This document shows, in pieces, positions 17,972 to 25,950 of a stretch of 64,000 bases of DNA. The notes below the pieces were generated by a model, which had not been told where the DNA came from, did not search any database, and saw only the letters and a list, made by a program, of their open reading frames with translations. The first letter of the stretch is position 1, and each line of letters begins with the position of its first letter. The position numbers and the translations under genes are program-made. The DNA comes from Mixta sp031457955. GTDB taxonomy: Bacteria; Pseudomonadota; Gammaproteobacteria; Enterobacterales; Enterobacteriaceae. The stretch spans positions 248,001 through 312,000 of the forward strand of contig NZ_JAVDXN010000003.1 in NCBI RefSeq assembly GCF_031457955.1, written 5' to 3'.

Positions 17972-18928
17972 TTATTTGATGGTGCGCCAGGCGCCTGCCG
18001 CCGGATCTTTCAGCTGCGGATTGAAACTATCCACCAGCAGAATGGTTAACGGCGCATCGCTGAGATAAGGCGACCACACTTTACGCACCTCATTCAGCCG
18101 CGCCTTTAACGCGTCTTCGTCACCGGCTTGTGCCTGGCTCATCTGTACTGCCACGGTGCCGCCCGCCTGCCAGCCGTTAAAATCGTTTGACCACGGTAAA
18201 ATCAGCCAGCTTTGCGGCGAGCGTTCATCCGTCAGCACCATGCGCTCGTTATTAACGGTGGTGATTTGCAGGCCATGCTTGTCGCTTTTCGCCGCCAGAC
18301 CAATAACCGGAAAACCCTGCAGGAAGGTCACCGTGATGTTTTTCGCTGCGCCATGCCCCACGCGCGTTAACATCGCCTGCCCGCTCAGCCAGCCATCATC
18401 CGCGCACTTCACGCCTTCTGCCGTGGGAACAAACAGCGCGCTGGTGCGATCGTTATCGTTCCACCAGGTGCGGAAATGACACCCATCAAGCAGACTAAAC
18501 TGCAACCACGGCGTGGTATCAGCCGGAGGCGAGAGATCTTCCGGGCTTGCCGTTGGCGCAGGTTCCGGTTCCGACGGCGTGACGTTAGCCTTCCAGCCGC
18601 TGGCCTTTTCCGCGTTGCCTTTTGCCAGCGCGTTTCCGTTGATATCTTCCATCTGCCAGCTGAGCGTGGTGAGTTTGCTGCACTGCTTGGTTTGAATCAG
18701 CGCACCGACCTGCGGCATAAACTCTTCCAGCACCGCTGGCGTTTTATCGCCTTTGGCAACAATACGCAGCGACAGCTGGCGTGCGCACCAGTCTGCGGCG
18801 TCCTGGCTTTTTACGTTATCGATCCACACATCCAGTTTTTTGGAGCGCGAAGAGATCACGTTGTAATTATCTGCCCAGGCGCTGGAGGCGAGCAGCAACG
18901 TTAACGCGCCGGTTAACCAATATTTCAT
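17972..18928 (-). CDS. T6SS-associated periplasmic protein (VasI/TagO-like)
   Basis: A 318-residue exported protein with a cleavable signal peptide (residues 1-19, ending SSAWA). The mature part has a proline-rich linker near 120-140 and paired cysteines (DWCARQ, KQCSK, DGCHF, VKCADDG) that could form disulfides in the periplasm. Proteins of this size and place beside the PP2C phosphatase are annotated as VasI/TagO-type T6SS accessory proteins; I recognise the position better than the fold, so the family name is tentative. It is co-directional with pppA (20 bases upstream) and tagJ (18 bases downstream). Confidence 0.65.
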   Translation of the reverse strand: MKYWLTGALTLLLASSAWADNYNVISSRSKKLDVWIDNVKSQDAADWCARQLSLRIVAKGDKTPAVLEEFMPQVGALIQTKQCSKLTTLSWQMEDINGNALAKGNAEKASGWKANVTPSEPEPAPTASPEDLSPPADTTPWLQFSLLDGCHFRTWWNDNDRTSALFVPTAEGVKCADDGWLSGQAMLTRVGHGAAKNITVTFLQGFPVIGLAAKSDKHGLQITTVNNERMVLTDERSPQSWLILPWSNDFNGWQAGGTVAVQMSQAQAGDEDALKARLNEVRKVWSPYLSDAPLTILLVDSFNPQLKDPAAGAWRTIK

Positions 18929-18948
18929 GTCGTTCCCTTGAGAATGGT

Positions 18949-19743
18949 TTAATCGCGAAGCGGAATAAACTGCGCCGCTTCAGAGAGAGAGTGCAACAGC
19001 GTGGTATCCTGCGGCGAGCCGACCCAGACCGCCATCGCGCTGTAGTTATCCTGCTCATCATCGGATTGTTCATCATTATTTTTTAGCGCCTGATGCATCA
19101 GCGTCAGCCACTCTTCCGGCGTGTTGACCATATGCAACGCCTGCTGCATCTGCTGCTGCGACACGCCGTGCCAGAAACCATCGGTACAAAGCAAAAACGC
19201 ATCGCCATCTTCAATCGGCACCACGTCGCTGTAGCTGGCGTCACGGCCCTCATCGCCCATTCCCAACGCAAAATAGAGCAGATTGCTGTTGATGCCTTCT
19301 GTCTGGTGTCCGGCATCCTTCATCTGTTGAATCAGGCTGTGATCGGTGGTGACGTGATAAAGGTAGCCGCGCCGGAACAGATAAAGGCGGCTATCGCCCG
19401 CATGCGCCCAGTAGGCCAGCTGATAATCGCGATCGATAAACAAACTGACCAGCGTGGTGCCCATACGGCTGTACTCGGGCTCGCTTTTTTGCTGCTGGCG
19501 GATCGCCCGGTTGGCGTTATTGACGTACAGGCGAATTTGCTGCGCATCCAGATGCGCGGTGCCGTCGAACTGGTCAATAAGGGTGTTGCGCGCCAGCCGG
19601 GCGGCAAGATCGCCGCCAGGAAAACCCGCGACGCCATCACACACCACAAAACAGGCGGAGCGCGCGCCTACGCTATCGCCGGTCTGATCCTGATTGCTCT
19701 CGCGGGCGCCCTGATTCGACATTGAGGCAAAGGTGATATTCAT
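18949..19743 (-). CDS. pppA: T6SS PP2C phosphatase (PppA type)
   Basis: A 264-residue PP2C phosphatase. The metal-binding motifs are visible: RESNQDQ near 14-20, VCDGVAGFPGGDLAA near 34-48, AHAGDSRLYLFR near 114-125, TDHSLIQQM near 131-139 and LLCTDGFW further on. PppA dephosphorylates the FHA protein and switches the T6SS off, opposing PpkA. Its ATG shares a base with the stop of the FHA gene (TAATG), so regulator and substrate are co-translated. No membrane segment. Confidence 0.94.
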   Translation of the reverse strand: MNITFASMSNQGARESNQDQTGDSVGARSACFVVCDGVAGFPGGDLAARLARNTLIDQFDGTAHLDAQQIRLYVNNANRAIRQQQKSEPEYSRMGTTLVSLFIDRDYQLAYWAHAGDSRLYLFRRGYLYHVTTDHSLIQQMKDAGHQTEGINSNLLYFALGMGDEGRDASYSDVVPIEDGDAFLLCTDGFWHGVSQQQMQQALHMVNTPEEWLTLMHQALKNNDEQSDDEQDNYSAMAVWVGSPQDTTLLHSLSEAAQFIPLRD

Positions 19744-21743
19744 TATTCGTCCGAGGCGGTCTGTGAATCTTTGTACTGGTTAACTTCCATATCGTAAGCA
19801 TGCAGAAAGGCTTCGCCGAACAGCGTATGGAAGTCATCTTCGATTTCCCCGGCCGTTTCGTTATAGCGCCGGTTAAAATGCTCCCACAATGCCGCTTTAC
19901 GGCTGCCGGGCAGCGAAAGACGTGAGGTTACGCCCTCCTGCCGCGCTTCCTCTTCCAGCTGCTGCGGGTTAAAGGATTGCAGCATCGCAGCGATAATCGC
20001 GCGGATACCGGCAATCATTCCCAGCTGGTGCGCCTGCAAATCAACCAGCGCATCGCGCACCGCCTGTTTCGGCGGCATAAAGCCCGGCATGCGGCTGCCA
20101 AACATCTGCATCAGCACGGTTTTACCGGATGGCAGCAGTTTGAACGGGTTATTGGCGTCGTCGAGAATAACGGTCATATCTGCTTTTACGCCGCGCTTTA
20201 AAATCGAACGCGACGACAGCAGCGCCACGGTTCCCTGCGAGAACATGCCCAGCATCTGCCCCAGCTGCTGCATATTGTCCCGATCGAAATGCGGCGTCGG
20301 CTGCATATCATTCAGGCCCATACCGTCCAGCAACGCCTGTAACAGGTCGCCCTGCAACGCTTCCCCGCCGGAAGAGGCGTGCGCATGCGGATTGCTGCTG
20401 TTGCTGGCCACCGGATCGATACGCAAGCGGCCTTTCGGCGGCGGCGTTACGCTACGCTGAACCGCCTGCGGCGTAGGTAAGGTGATACCGCCGTAATCGG
20501 CTACGCCCGGTTGCGGCGGATTCAATGGCGACGCAGCGCCATGGCTGGCGGGCTTATCCGCTGGCAGATCGGCAAACAGCGGCGAGGCGCTGAGCGCGTC
20601 ACTGTCCGCTTTGGCTGCGTCGTTAAAATCAGCATCGTCCTGCGCGACGGCCGGCTCATCGTTAAACAAGGGCGAAGCGCTGAATGCGTCCTCTACTGGT
20701 TTGACTTCAGGATCAATATCGCTGGCTGGCGGCTCTGCGGCAAATAGCGGCGAACGCGCAATATCGTCGTTATTGCCAAACAGATCCTGCTCGCCAGCGG
20801 CTGCTGGATGCGCATCCACCGGCGCAGGCGCGGCGGGTTGTGCGCCTGGCGTTTCATCATCAGGATGCGCTAACGGCGCGGCGCTGCCCATCATCAGACC
20901 CAGCGGATCGTCACTGTTGATCTGTGCAGGCGTGGGCTTGCCGCCGCCAAACAGCGCCAGCGGATCAAGCTCATCGGCTTTGGCTTGCGGCGGCGCGGCT
21001 TTATCCGTAGCGGGCTGTACTAACGTGGTCGGCGTGCTGTCGTTGAAAATACTCTCCGTTTTAAACAGCTCATCCTGATTAAATAGCGCATCAGGCGTCT
21101 GGTTACGGCGATCAAACGCCAGCGGCTCACTGGTTGCAAACTGCGCCAGCGGATCCTCGGGGTTGCGGTTTTCCGTTGGCGCAGCCGTTAAGGGATGTAC
21201 GGCGGCGGCAGGCGCAGCGGGCTTGGTACGGCTGGTGGAGATGCTGTCAGCGATCGAAAACTCTTTCGCCAGGCTATCCCAGATTTCGCTGGGGATCGCC
21301 GCTGTGCCTTCCGTTGCGTTTTCTGCTGGCGCAACCTGCGCCTGCGGAGCCGGTGCCTGCGGTGCCGGTGCCTGCGGTGCCTGACGGGGCACCGGCGCGG
21401 CCGCATGCGGCGCAGGCTGCGTCGTGGCGTTCAGATCGTTAACCAGCAGCCGATACTCGTCAATGCCCAGGATATCGCCATCCTGTAGCTCCACCTGACG
21501 GCCGCGCTCCAGCGGAATATCGTTCAGCTCAACGCGCGTCACGTTGCCGCGGTTGGTGATGCGGCATTCGCCGTCGGCGGTAATATGAACAATCGCCTGC
21601 AGACGGGAGATGGTGCGGTCATTATCAGGCAGCACCAGATTGTTATCGACGCCGCGGCCGATGGTGCCGCCGGGCGGTGAAAAGTCACAGCTGCTTTGCG
21701 GCGGCTGATGTCCCGGTTTGTTCGTTATAATCGTAAAGCGCAT
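19743..21743 (-). CDS. tagH: T6SS FHA-domain protein (TagH/Fha type)
   Basis: A 666-residue protein. The start was placed at the ATG at 21743 because AGGAAA lies seven bases upstream and the FHA fold begins there (MRFTIITNKPG); the longer frame has no support. Residues 1-110 are an FHA domain with GRGVDNNLVLPD, RTISRLQAIV and NRGNVTRVELN as phosphothreonine-binding loops. Residues 115-460 are a low-complexity Ala/Pro/Asp/Glu linker with repeated short blocks such as ASPLF. The C-terminal 200 residues (GDLLQALLDGMGL through FGEAFLHAYDMEV) are the conserved TagH region. In related systems this scaffold is the PpkA substrate whose phosphorylation licenses assembly. Confidence 0.93.
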   Translation of the reverse strand: MRFTIITNKPGHQPPQSSCDFSPPGGTIGRGVDNNLVLPDNDRTISRLQAIVHITADGECRITNRGNVTRVELNDIPLERGRQVELQDGDILGIDEYRLLVNDLNATTQPAPHAAAPVPRQAPQAPAPQAPAPQAQVAPAENATEGTAAIPSEIWDSLAKEFSIADSISTSRTKPAAPAAAVHPLTAAPTENRNPEDPLAQFATSEPLAFDRRNQTPDALFNQDELFKTESIFNDSTPTTLVQPATDKAAPPQAKADELDPLALFGGGKPTPAQINSDDPLGLMMGSAAPLAHPDDETPGAQPAAPAPVDAHPAAAGEQDLFGNNDDIARSPLFAAEPPASDIDPEVKPVEDAFSASPLFNDEPAVAQDDADFNDAAKADSDALSASPLFADLPADKPASHGAASPLNPPQPGVADYGGITLPTPQAVQRSVTPPPKGRLRIDPVASNSSNPHAHASSGGEALQGDLLQALLDGMGLNDMQPTPHFDRDNMQQLGQMLGMFSQGTVALLSSRSILKRGVKADMTVILDDANNPFKLLPSGKTVLMQMFGSRMPGFMPPKQAVRDALVDLQAHQLGMIAGIRAIIAAMLQSFNPQQLEEEARQEGVTSRLSLPGSRKAALWEHFNRRYNETAGEIEDDFHTLFGEAFLHAYDMEVNQYKDSQTASDE

Positions 21744-21841
21744 AACAGTTTCCTGCGTTTGTGATATTCGGCATACAAACCGCGCAGCTCTCAGTGAAAC
21801 CGGCGGGGTTTGTATGTAAAAAGGAAAATTCAGTTCGTTGA

Positions 21842-21903
21842 TATAAGGCAAACCATTTCTGACCGGGCGTGGCTGTTAGTATAAGGAAAACCATTTTGGC
21901 CGA
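21842..21903. repeat. Two near-identical 19-bp direct repeats upstream of tagH
   Basis: ATAAGGCAAACCATTTCTG (21843) and ATAAGGAAAACCATTTTGG (21881) differ at three positions and start 38 bases apart, followed in both cases by a similar CCG. They lie 100-160 bases upstream of the tagH start. Spacing near four helical turns would suit a regulator bound on one face of the DNA. Operator function is inference. Confidence 0.45.
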
Positions 21904-21996
21904 ACGCAAAAGTTTATGTATGGCAAAAAAAACCGCTCGAATGCCAGCATTAAACTATCGAGCAATAACGCTATTGCAGCCAGCCAATATAATGAA

Positions 21997-22389
21997 CTAT
22001 TGCTTTAAAAACAGGCGCCCTTGTTTATTTTTTTGCAAAATAAAATGCGCTGCATAACGTTCCTCATGAGAATAAGCATTTTTGACTTTGACTGCCACAT
22101 CATATTCACCAGGTTGCCATCCCCCCTCATTCCAGAAAATACATTCCCCCGGTTTTATTTCCAGGTCACTGTTGGTATTAGCGGGCAAATGCACTGTCTC
22201 CCATGAATTACCGTTTAGCCATGAAATATAGGGGATACCGACCTTAAGAAGAGTATTATAACTATCTTTTTCAGGCACCGAAAAACACAATTTCTCTTGC
22301 TCAATTTTTAACGACAATGGATGATAAAACGGTCGTTCCAGATGGCAAGCGGTAAGCACGATTACGAGCCCCAGGTAAAATAGCTTCAT
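21997..22389 (-). CDS. Small periplasmic lipoprotein, putative T6SS immunity
   Basis: A 130-residue lipoprotein with a short signal peptide and a lipobox (residues 11-15, VLTAC). The mature domain is small and beta-rich, with KLCFSVPEKD, a central WLNGNSW and late GECIFWNEGGWQPGEYDVAVKV. Proteins of this form are often annotated as putative T6SS immunity periplasmic lipoproteins. It lies after tai4 in the same direction but has its own 130-base AT-rich gap. No cognate effector lies beside it, so it may be an orphan guard against rivals or protection against an effector encoded elsewhere. The immunity role is inference. Confidence 0.6.
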   Translation of the reverse strand: MKLFYLGLVIVLTACHLERPFYHPLSLKIEQEKLCFSVPEKDSYNTLLKVGIPYISWLNGNSWETVHLPANTNSDLEIKPGECIFWNEGGWQPGEYDVAVKVKNAYSHEERYAAHFILQKNKQGRLFLKQ

Positions 22390-22518
22390 GTTTATGTAAA
22401 ATTATTATTCATTTAATAAGTGACAGCATAAAAAAACAAAAAAGATATACGCAGCGCACGAATATACACTAATGTTAATAATTAAAGCACATTATTATGC
22501 ATCACCAACGCCATTAAA

Positions 22519-22884
22519 TTAACCATCCTGTTTCCCGCCCCAGGATTTAACAAGCTTATCCAGCTCCGCACTATGATAAAAATCAATGCATTTAGCTAAT
22601 ACCATGGCTTCACCAGATTGACTCTTATATTTTTTTGCGAGAAATTCATCTGCCAATTTTCTTACTGCACTATGAGCTGTTAAAGAGTAATCGCCAAACT
22701 CCAGATAACCACGAGCGGCAGCAGCGGCATCATCTTTGACTTGTTTATTGTTATAACCTTTAGCTACACAGACACTTAAGGCATAATTTTTTATATATTG
22801 CTCAGAAGTGTATTCTGCTTTTGCATTTACTTGAAGCGAGAATATTGTTGTAAAAAAAAGAACTGTAACTATTTTAAGATCCAT
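22519..22884 (-). CDS. tai4: Tai4 immunity protein for the Tae4 amidase
   Basis: A 121-residue exported protein with a signal peptide of about 22 residues (ending VNAKA). The mature domain carries the Tai4 signature: YALSVCVAKGY, DDAAAAARGYLEFGDY, and SGEAMVLAKCIDFYHSAELD with conserved cysteines. Tai4 dimers plug the Tae4 active site in the periplasm. The start codon lies inside the end of tae4 (16-base overlap), which ties the pair together. Length and composition fit the family. Confidence 0.92.
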   Translation of the reverse strand: MDLKIVTVLFFTTIFSLQVNAKAEYTSEQYIKNYALSVCVAKGYNNKQVKDDAAAAARGYLEFGDYSLTAHSAVRKLADEFLAKKYKSQSGEAMVLAKCIDFYHSAELDKLVKSWGGKQDG

Positions 22885-23363
22885 ATTGAAGCCTCATTAG
22901 CTAAAGGGAAATAACAATGATCGGAACAAGCACTACCATTCCAGAGGGTTACATGTCCGCTGGCATCATTCCATCCATTGACATTAAAAACCAATATCCC
23001 ATTTAGTCCTTTAAAATCATGAACTGTTGGGTTTACGACCGTTTTATCAGGTTGGCCATAAACTTCATACATATACTTTAAAAAATCCCGAACGCGGAAA
23101 ATGTACCAATTTTTATCTTTCCCTGAAACGGTTTTCCATGCTCCTCTATTTATCTTGCTTCCTGTATAGTTGAGAACATAGCTCATTCTTATCGCGCAGG
23201 CGTTAGTAAAACCCTGGTTAGGATCCTTTTCCCCAAGCGCAATATTTAAACCAACGTTACCTCCTATTTTCTCACCTACTTTTGAAACACTAACATTAAT
23301 TTCGCTATAACGATTCCATGCCTGTAAGAAAAGTGGTCTGTTCATAAATATCCTTTTAGCCAC
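22869..23363 (-). CDS. tae4: Tae4 peptidoglycan amidase effector
   Basis: A 164-residue Tae4-type effector that cuts the D-Glu/mDAP bond of peptidoglycan in rival cells. The catalytic cysteine is C56 in TNACAIRMSYVLN, the histidine is H137 in SGHVTLWNG, and D148 lies between C146 and C150, the spacing of the regulatory disulfide known in this family. No signal peptide, as expected for an injected effector that probably travels inside the Hcp tube. The gene lies just after hcp and overlaps tai4. All active-site residues are intact. Confidence 0.95.
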   Translation of the reverse strand: MAKRIFMNRPLFLQAWNRYSEINVSVSKVGEKIGGNVGLNIALGEKDPNQGFTNACAIRMSYVLNYTGSKINRGAWKTVSGKDKNWYIFRVRDFLKYMYEVYGQPDKTVVNPTVHDFKGLNGILVFNVNGWNDASGHVTLWNGSACSDHCYFPLANEASIWILK

Positions 23364-23379
23364 AACTGTCCATTAATAA

Positions 23380-23401
23380 GCCCGCTCGTAGCCGAGCGGG
23401 C
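23380..23401 (-). terminator. Stem-loop between hcp and tae4
   Basis: A perfect nine-base stem GCCCGCTCG with loop TAGC sits ten bases after hcp ends (read on the minus strand). It is followed by TTATTAATGG, a poor U-run. This looks like a partial terminator or 3' stabiliser that would give more hcp than tae4 transcript. Confidence 0.55.
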
Positions 23402-23409
23402 AAACGCTA

Positions 23410-23892
23410 TTAAGCTTCTTTGTTTTCTTTGATATTCCAGCCTGCGCTGCTTTCTGCGCCTTTGCCACCGGAAGCGGTTTGCTCCCAGTACTGCTGTTTA
23501 ACTTTCGCTGCCTGGAAGGCATAAGTCACGCCGACGGTATCGCCGTTATCGCTGCCGTTGTATTGAACGGAGGTTACCAGGACATCTTCCAGAGTGATTC
23601 TGGTGTATTCAACCTGTTGGCCGCCCGCTTTGCATACGGACAGTTCAATTTTGGCCAGATGCTTACCGCTGGCGCAATGCTTCAGAATCGCGGTGGTGGA
23701 TTTGTCGACCAGCGCGTTAACATGCAGATCGCTGAAGTTTACTTTCCCTGCGCCGCCTCCGCCGCCAACGGACATATTGCCCGGCTGGGTTGCGCCCCAG
23801 GAGAAAGAAGTAATGTCGGTCCAGCCTTTGTGGTTAGAATCCTGAGATTCACCGGTTACGCTGTCAACCTTCAGGAACATATCAATAGCCAT
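23410..23892 (-). CDS. hcp: Hcp tube protein (TssD)
   Basis: A 160-residue Hcp. It starts with the usual MAIDMFLKVDSVTGESQD and has SFSWGATQPG, KVNFSDLHVNALVDKSTTAIL and the late VGVTYAFQAAKVKQQYWEQ of the family. Hcp hexamers stack into the inner tube and act as carrier and chaperone for small effectors; tae4 immediately downstream is a likely cargo. The gene has its own long leader and a stem-loop after its stop codon, which fits its need for very high expression. Confidence 0.97.
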   Translation of the reverse strand: MAIDMFLKVDSVTGESQDSNHKGWTDITSFSWGATQPGNMSVGGGGGAGKVNFSDLHVNALVDKSTTAILKHCASGKHLAKIELSVCKAGGQQVEYTRITLEDVLVTSVQYNGSDNGDTVGVTYAFQAAKVKQQYWEQTASGGKGAESSAGWNIKENKEA

Positions 23893-24042
23893 AATTATCT
23901 ACTCTTTATTGGTTAAAATTGCTTTCGATAAAGCAGTGATATGGCAAACAGGAAAGCATGGGGCTGAATAAAACAGTCCATATTTTACCTCTGCCTCGTT
24001 TCTGCCTGCTCTCAGTGAAAACAGACAAATATTAATCAGGTG

Positions 24043-24070
24043 TATTTATTAAACAGAAAAATAGTCACAA
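24043..24070 (-). promoter_or_regulatory. Candidate sigma-70 promoter of hcp
   Basis: On the minus strand TTGTGA (24065-24070) is followed after 16 bases by TAAATA (24043-24048), in an AT-rich stretch about 150 bases upstream of the hcp start. It would give a leader of roughly 140 bases. Hcp genes often have a separate promoter. By-eye match only. Confidence 0.35.
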
Positions 24071-24125
24071 ACAAGGAAAGTAATACTTTTGACGTAAAGT
24101 CATTCTCTGAATATATTCAGAAGAA

Positions 24126-24524
24126 TTATTCGTAAGGCATGCTTTTCAGCTGCGCAATTCTTTCACGATCGATACGGGCAGTGCACTGATCAACCAGCGA
24201 AGCATAAGCCGCAGATTGCTCATCGGCCATAAAAGCTTCCAGCTTGCATTGGTTATCGCGGTACTTTAACCATCCACGCTGTGAATCCAACAGCACGGCA
24301 TTGTATTGTGCTAACAACGCTTTATGCGTGGTATAGGCTTGCGCGATTCTTTGCTTCGCGCTGGCATATTCGCTATTCAGCTCACGTTCTGCGCTATTTT
24401 TCTCTTTGGCCCAGCAACTATTTATTTCCGCATCCGTTTGTGCAGCGCTACAGTTATCTTCGGCATACGCATAGCTACAGGTCAGGAGCAATAGACCAGC
24501 CATTGATAAAATATGTTTTTTCAT
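24126..24524 (-). CDS. LprI-type lysozyme inhibitor (DUF1311)
   Basis: A 132-residue exported protein: signal peptide residues 1-21 (ending AYA), then a helical domain with the DUF1311/LprI pattern CSAAQTDAEINSCWAKE, LDSQRGWLKYRDNQCKLE and a late cysteine (VDQCTARIDRERI). Family members inhibit lysozyme or protect the cell wall in the periplasm. It lies inside the T6SS cluster upstream of hcp and tae4, so a role in tolerance to wall-attacking effectors is possible but not shown. A short palindrome CTGAATATATTCAG follows its stop codon. Confidence 0.8.
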   Translation of the reverse strand: MKKHILSMAGLLLLTCSYAYAEDNCSAAQTDAEINSCWAKEKNSAERELNSEYASAKQRIAQAYTTHKALLAQYNAVLLDSQRGWLKYRDNQCKLEAFMADEQSAAYASLVDQCTARIDRERIAQLKSMPYE

Positions 24525-24761
24525 TCGGGCTTACCAGTTATTTTATAATAGCTACAAGCCTTCGCCTGAAGTAGTTACCGTTAGTTATCGATTTTTTTTC
24601 CTGGATAGTCATCAAGCACATCAATATTATTTGTTATGAACATCTCGATTACCCCCTGATTTTATTATTTATACATAGCCTACAAGGCACTAGACACTGA
24701 ACAACTTATTCCTTTAAAATCAGTTTCTCTTTTGACGTAATGGCAACACAAGGACAAATCA

Positions 24762-24977
24762 ATGAAAAAAACTACTGCGTTGATTTTTACAATCATTTCT
24801 CTAATTATCGGCATTTATACTTTAATCGATGTGATCCGTTCTCTTTGGTATGTACTTGCTTATGAGTCTGTTAACGCTAGTTCATCTGGAATGATATTTG
24901 GTAAGTTTTTATTCTTCGTGGTAATTTCCACACTTTTTTTGTTTTCGCTAAAGGTTTATAGAAAATCAAAAAACTAA
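24762..24977 (+). CDS. Small membrane protein, unknown function
   Basis: A 71-residue protein with two clear transmembrane helices (about 6-31 and 45-64) and a basic C-terminus (YRKSKN). The ribosome binding site AAGGA precedes the ATG. It is the only plus-strand gene inside the T6SS cluster and its end overlaps the end of the next gene by 12 bases, tail to tail. It resembles the 70-residue minus-strand partner only in size and hydrophobicity. It could be a second immunity protein; unrecognised. Confidence 0.55.
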   Translation: MKKTTALIFTIISLIIGIYTLIDVIRSLWYVLAYESVNASSSGMIFGKFLFFVVISTLFLFSLKVYRKSKN

Positions 24978-25178
24978 CCTAATTTTTTCTGCCAGATAAT
25001 ATATAGCGATAGATGCACCCACTAGTGAAATCAATATCACTGCATTTATCGCTGAAAAAATGACATTATCACCCCAGTCGAACACGAAGATATAATACCC
25101 CATAACGCAAAAAAACAACATAAATGAAACAATCATCAAAGTATAGATTGAAATATATTTAATAGCGATTTTAATCAC
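24966..25178 (-). CDS. Small membrane protein, candidate immunity to the upstream effector
   Basis: A 70-residue protein that is almost all membrane: hydrophobic segments at about 9-33 and 41-62. Its ATG lies inside the end of the 221-residue upstream gene (eight-base overlap), the same coupled layout as tae4/tai4 in this cluster. An integral inner-membrane immunity protein would fit an effector that attacks the inner membrane. The family is not recognised, so the role rests on position and topology. Confidence 0.6.
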   Translation of the reverse strand: MIKIAIKYISIYTLMIVSFMLFFCVMGYYIFVFDWGDNVIFSAINAVILISLVGASIAIYYLAEKIRLVF

Positions 25179-25836
25179 ATTTAGCCCCAGCTAAAAAACT
25201 GTCAAATATTTCTTTATCTGTAGAGCCGTGGCTTGCCTGATAATTTATCGCCTCAATAAAAGGCTTTAGATTATCCTCAACTAAAAAATAAAGTAAATCC
25301 AAGTCTCCAGCCCCGCGTAGTTCATTATATACATCTCTATTTAGATTAAGTAGTTCGTAAGATGTATAAACTGAACGGGAGATTGCAGCCCCAACGCTTA
25401 ACACGCCAGTCATACCTGCAGAAGCAAGAAAACGAGGGATAATTTTTGAAAAAAATAAACTAATAAGTTCATTGACAAATAACATTTTAAAAGTCATACC
25501 ACCTGCTGTAGAACCCGCCATTTTTAAGAGCAATTTTTTAGACTGTTCTTCTGAAAGACCGGATAGATATTTTTTAATAACTATATTAATTAACCTACGT
25601 ATATCTTCAGAAGTTAGGCCTTTTTTAATCAGTGTTATCAGCCTTATTTTATCAGTTTGATTGCGCCATCGGTTATCCGAATCAAGATAATCTTTTGTCA
25701 GCATCCACAGATCTTCAGGAATTTCCATAAAACCGCTCACCGCACTACGAGCGAAAACTTCAGCTCCGCTCAGATGATGTTTGTGAAAAATTTTTAGCAT
25801 GCCATTGGCAATCTGTTTTGGTGAACTGGCTACCAT
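25171..25836 (-). CDS. Candidate membrane-active T6SS effector, unknown family
   Basis: A 221-residue protein of unrecognised family, placed directly after tssC and before hcp and tae4 in the T6SS unit. No signal peptide. The N-terminal 110 residues are polar, helical and basic. Residues about 115-160 are hydrophobic and glycine-rich (TAGGMTFKMLFVNELISLFF and FLASAGMTGVLSVGAAI), able to form one or two amphipathic or membrane helices. The end is polar with one cysteine. This pattern, with a coupled two-helix membrane partner, recalls pore-forming T6SS effectors such as Ssp6/Sip6 of Serratia, though homology was not tested. A structural accessory role is the alternative. Confidence 0.55.
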   Translation of the reverse strand: MVASSPKQIANGMLKIFHKHHLSGAEVFARSAVSGFMEIPEDLWMLTKDYLDSDNRWRNQTDKIRLITLIKKGLTSEDIRRLINIVIKKYLSGLSEEQSKKLLLKMAGSTAGGMTFKMLFVNELISLFFSKIIPRFLASAGMTGVLSVGAAISRSVYTSYELLNLNRDVYNELRGAGDLDLLYFLVEDNLKPFIEAINYQASHGSTDKEIFDSFLAGAKCD

Positions 25837-25917
25837 TATTTATCCTTTTATTATTGGTTTATCCTGACCGATAGAAAATTATAAGTTATAAAATTCTTTT
25901 TCAACTAACAAATCATT

Positions 25918-25947
25918 AATACGTCGGCTCCGCAGAGCCGACGTATT
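25918..25947 (-). terminator. Strong stem-loop directly after tssC
   Basis: A perfect 13-base inverted repeat AATACGTCGGCTC with loop CGCA starts at the end of tssC. On the minus strand it is followed by AATGATTTG, without a proper U-run. It probably stabilises the tssB-tssC end of the transcript or partly terminates before the effector gene. Confidence 0.6.
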
Positions 25948-25950
25948 TAT

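Noticed and set aside
24085..24740. CTTTTGACGTAA present twice, at 24086 and 24729
   Set aside because: A 12-base match of AT-rich sequence around a -35-like TTGACG; two copies are not enough to call a regulatory element.
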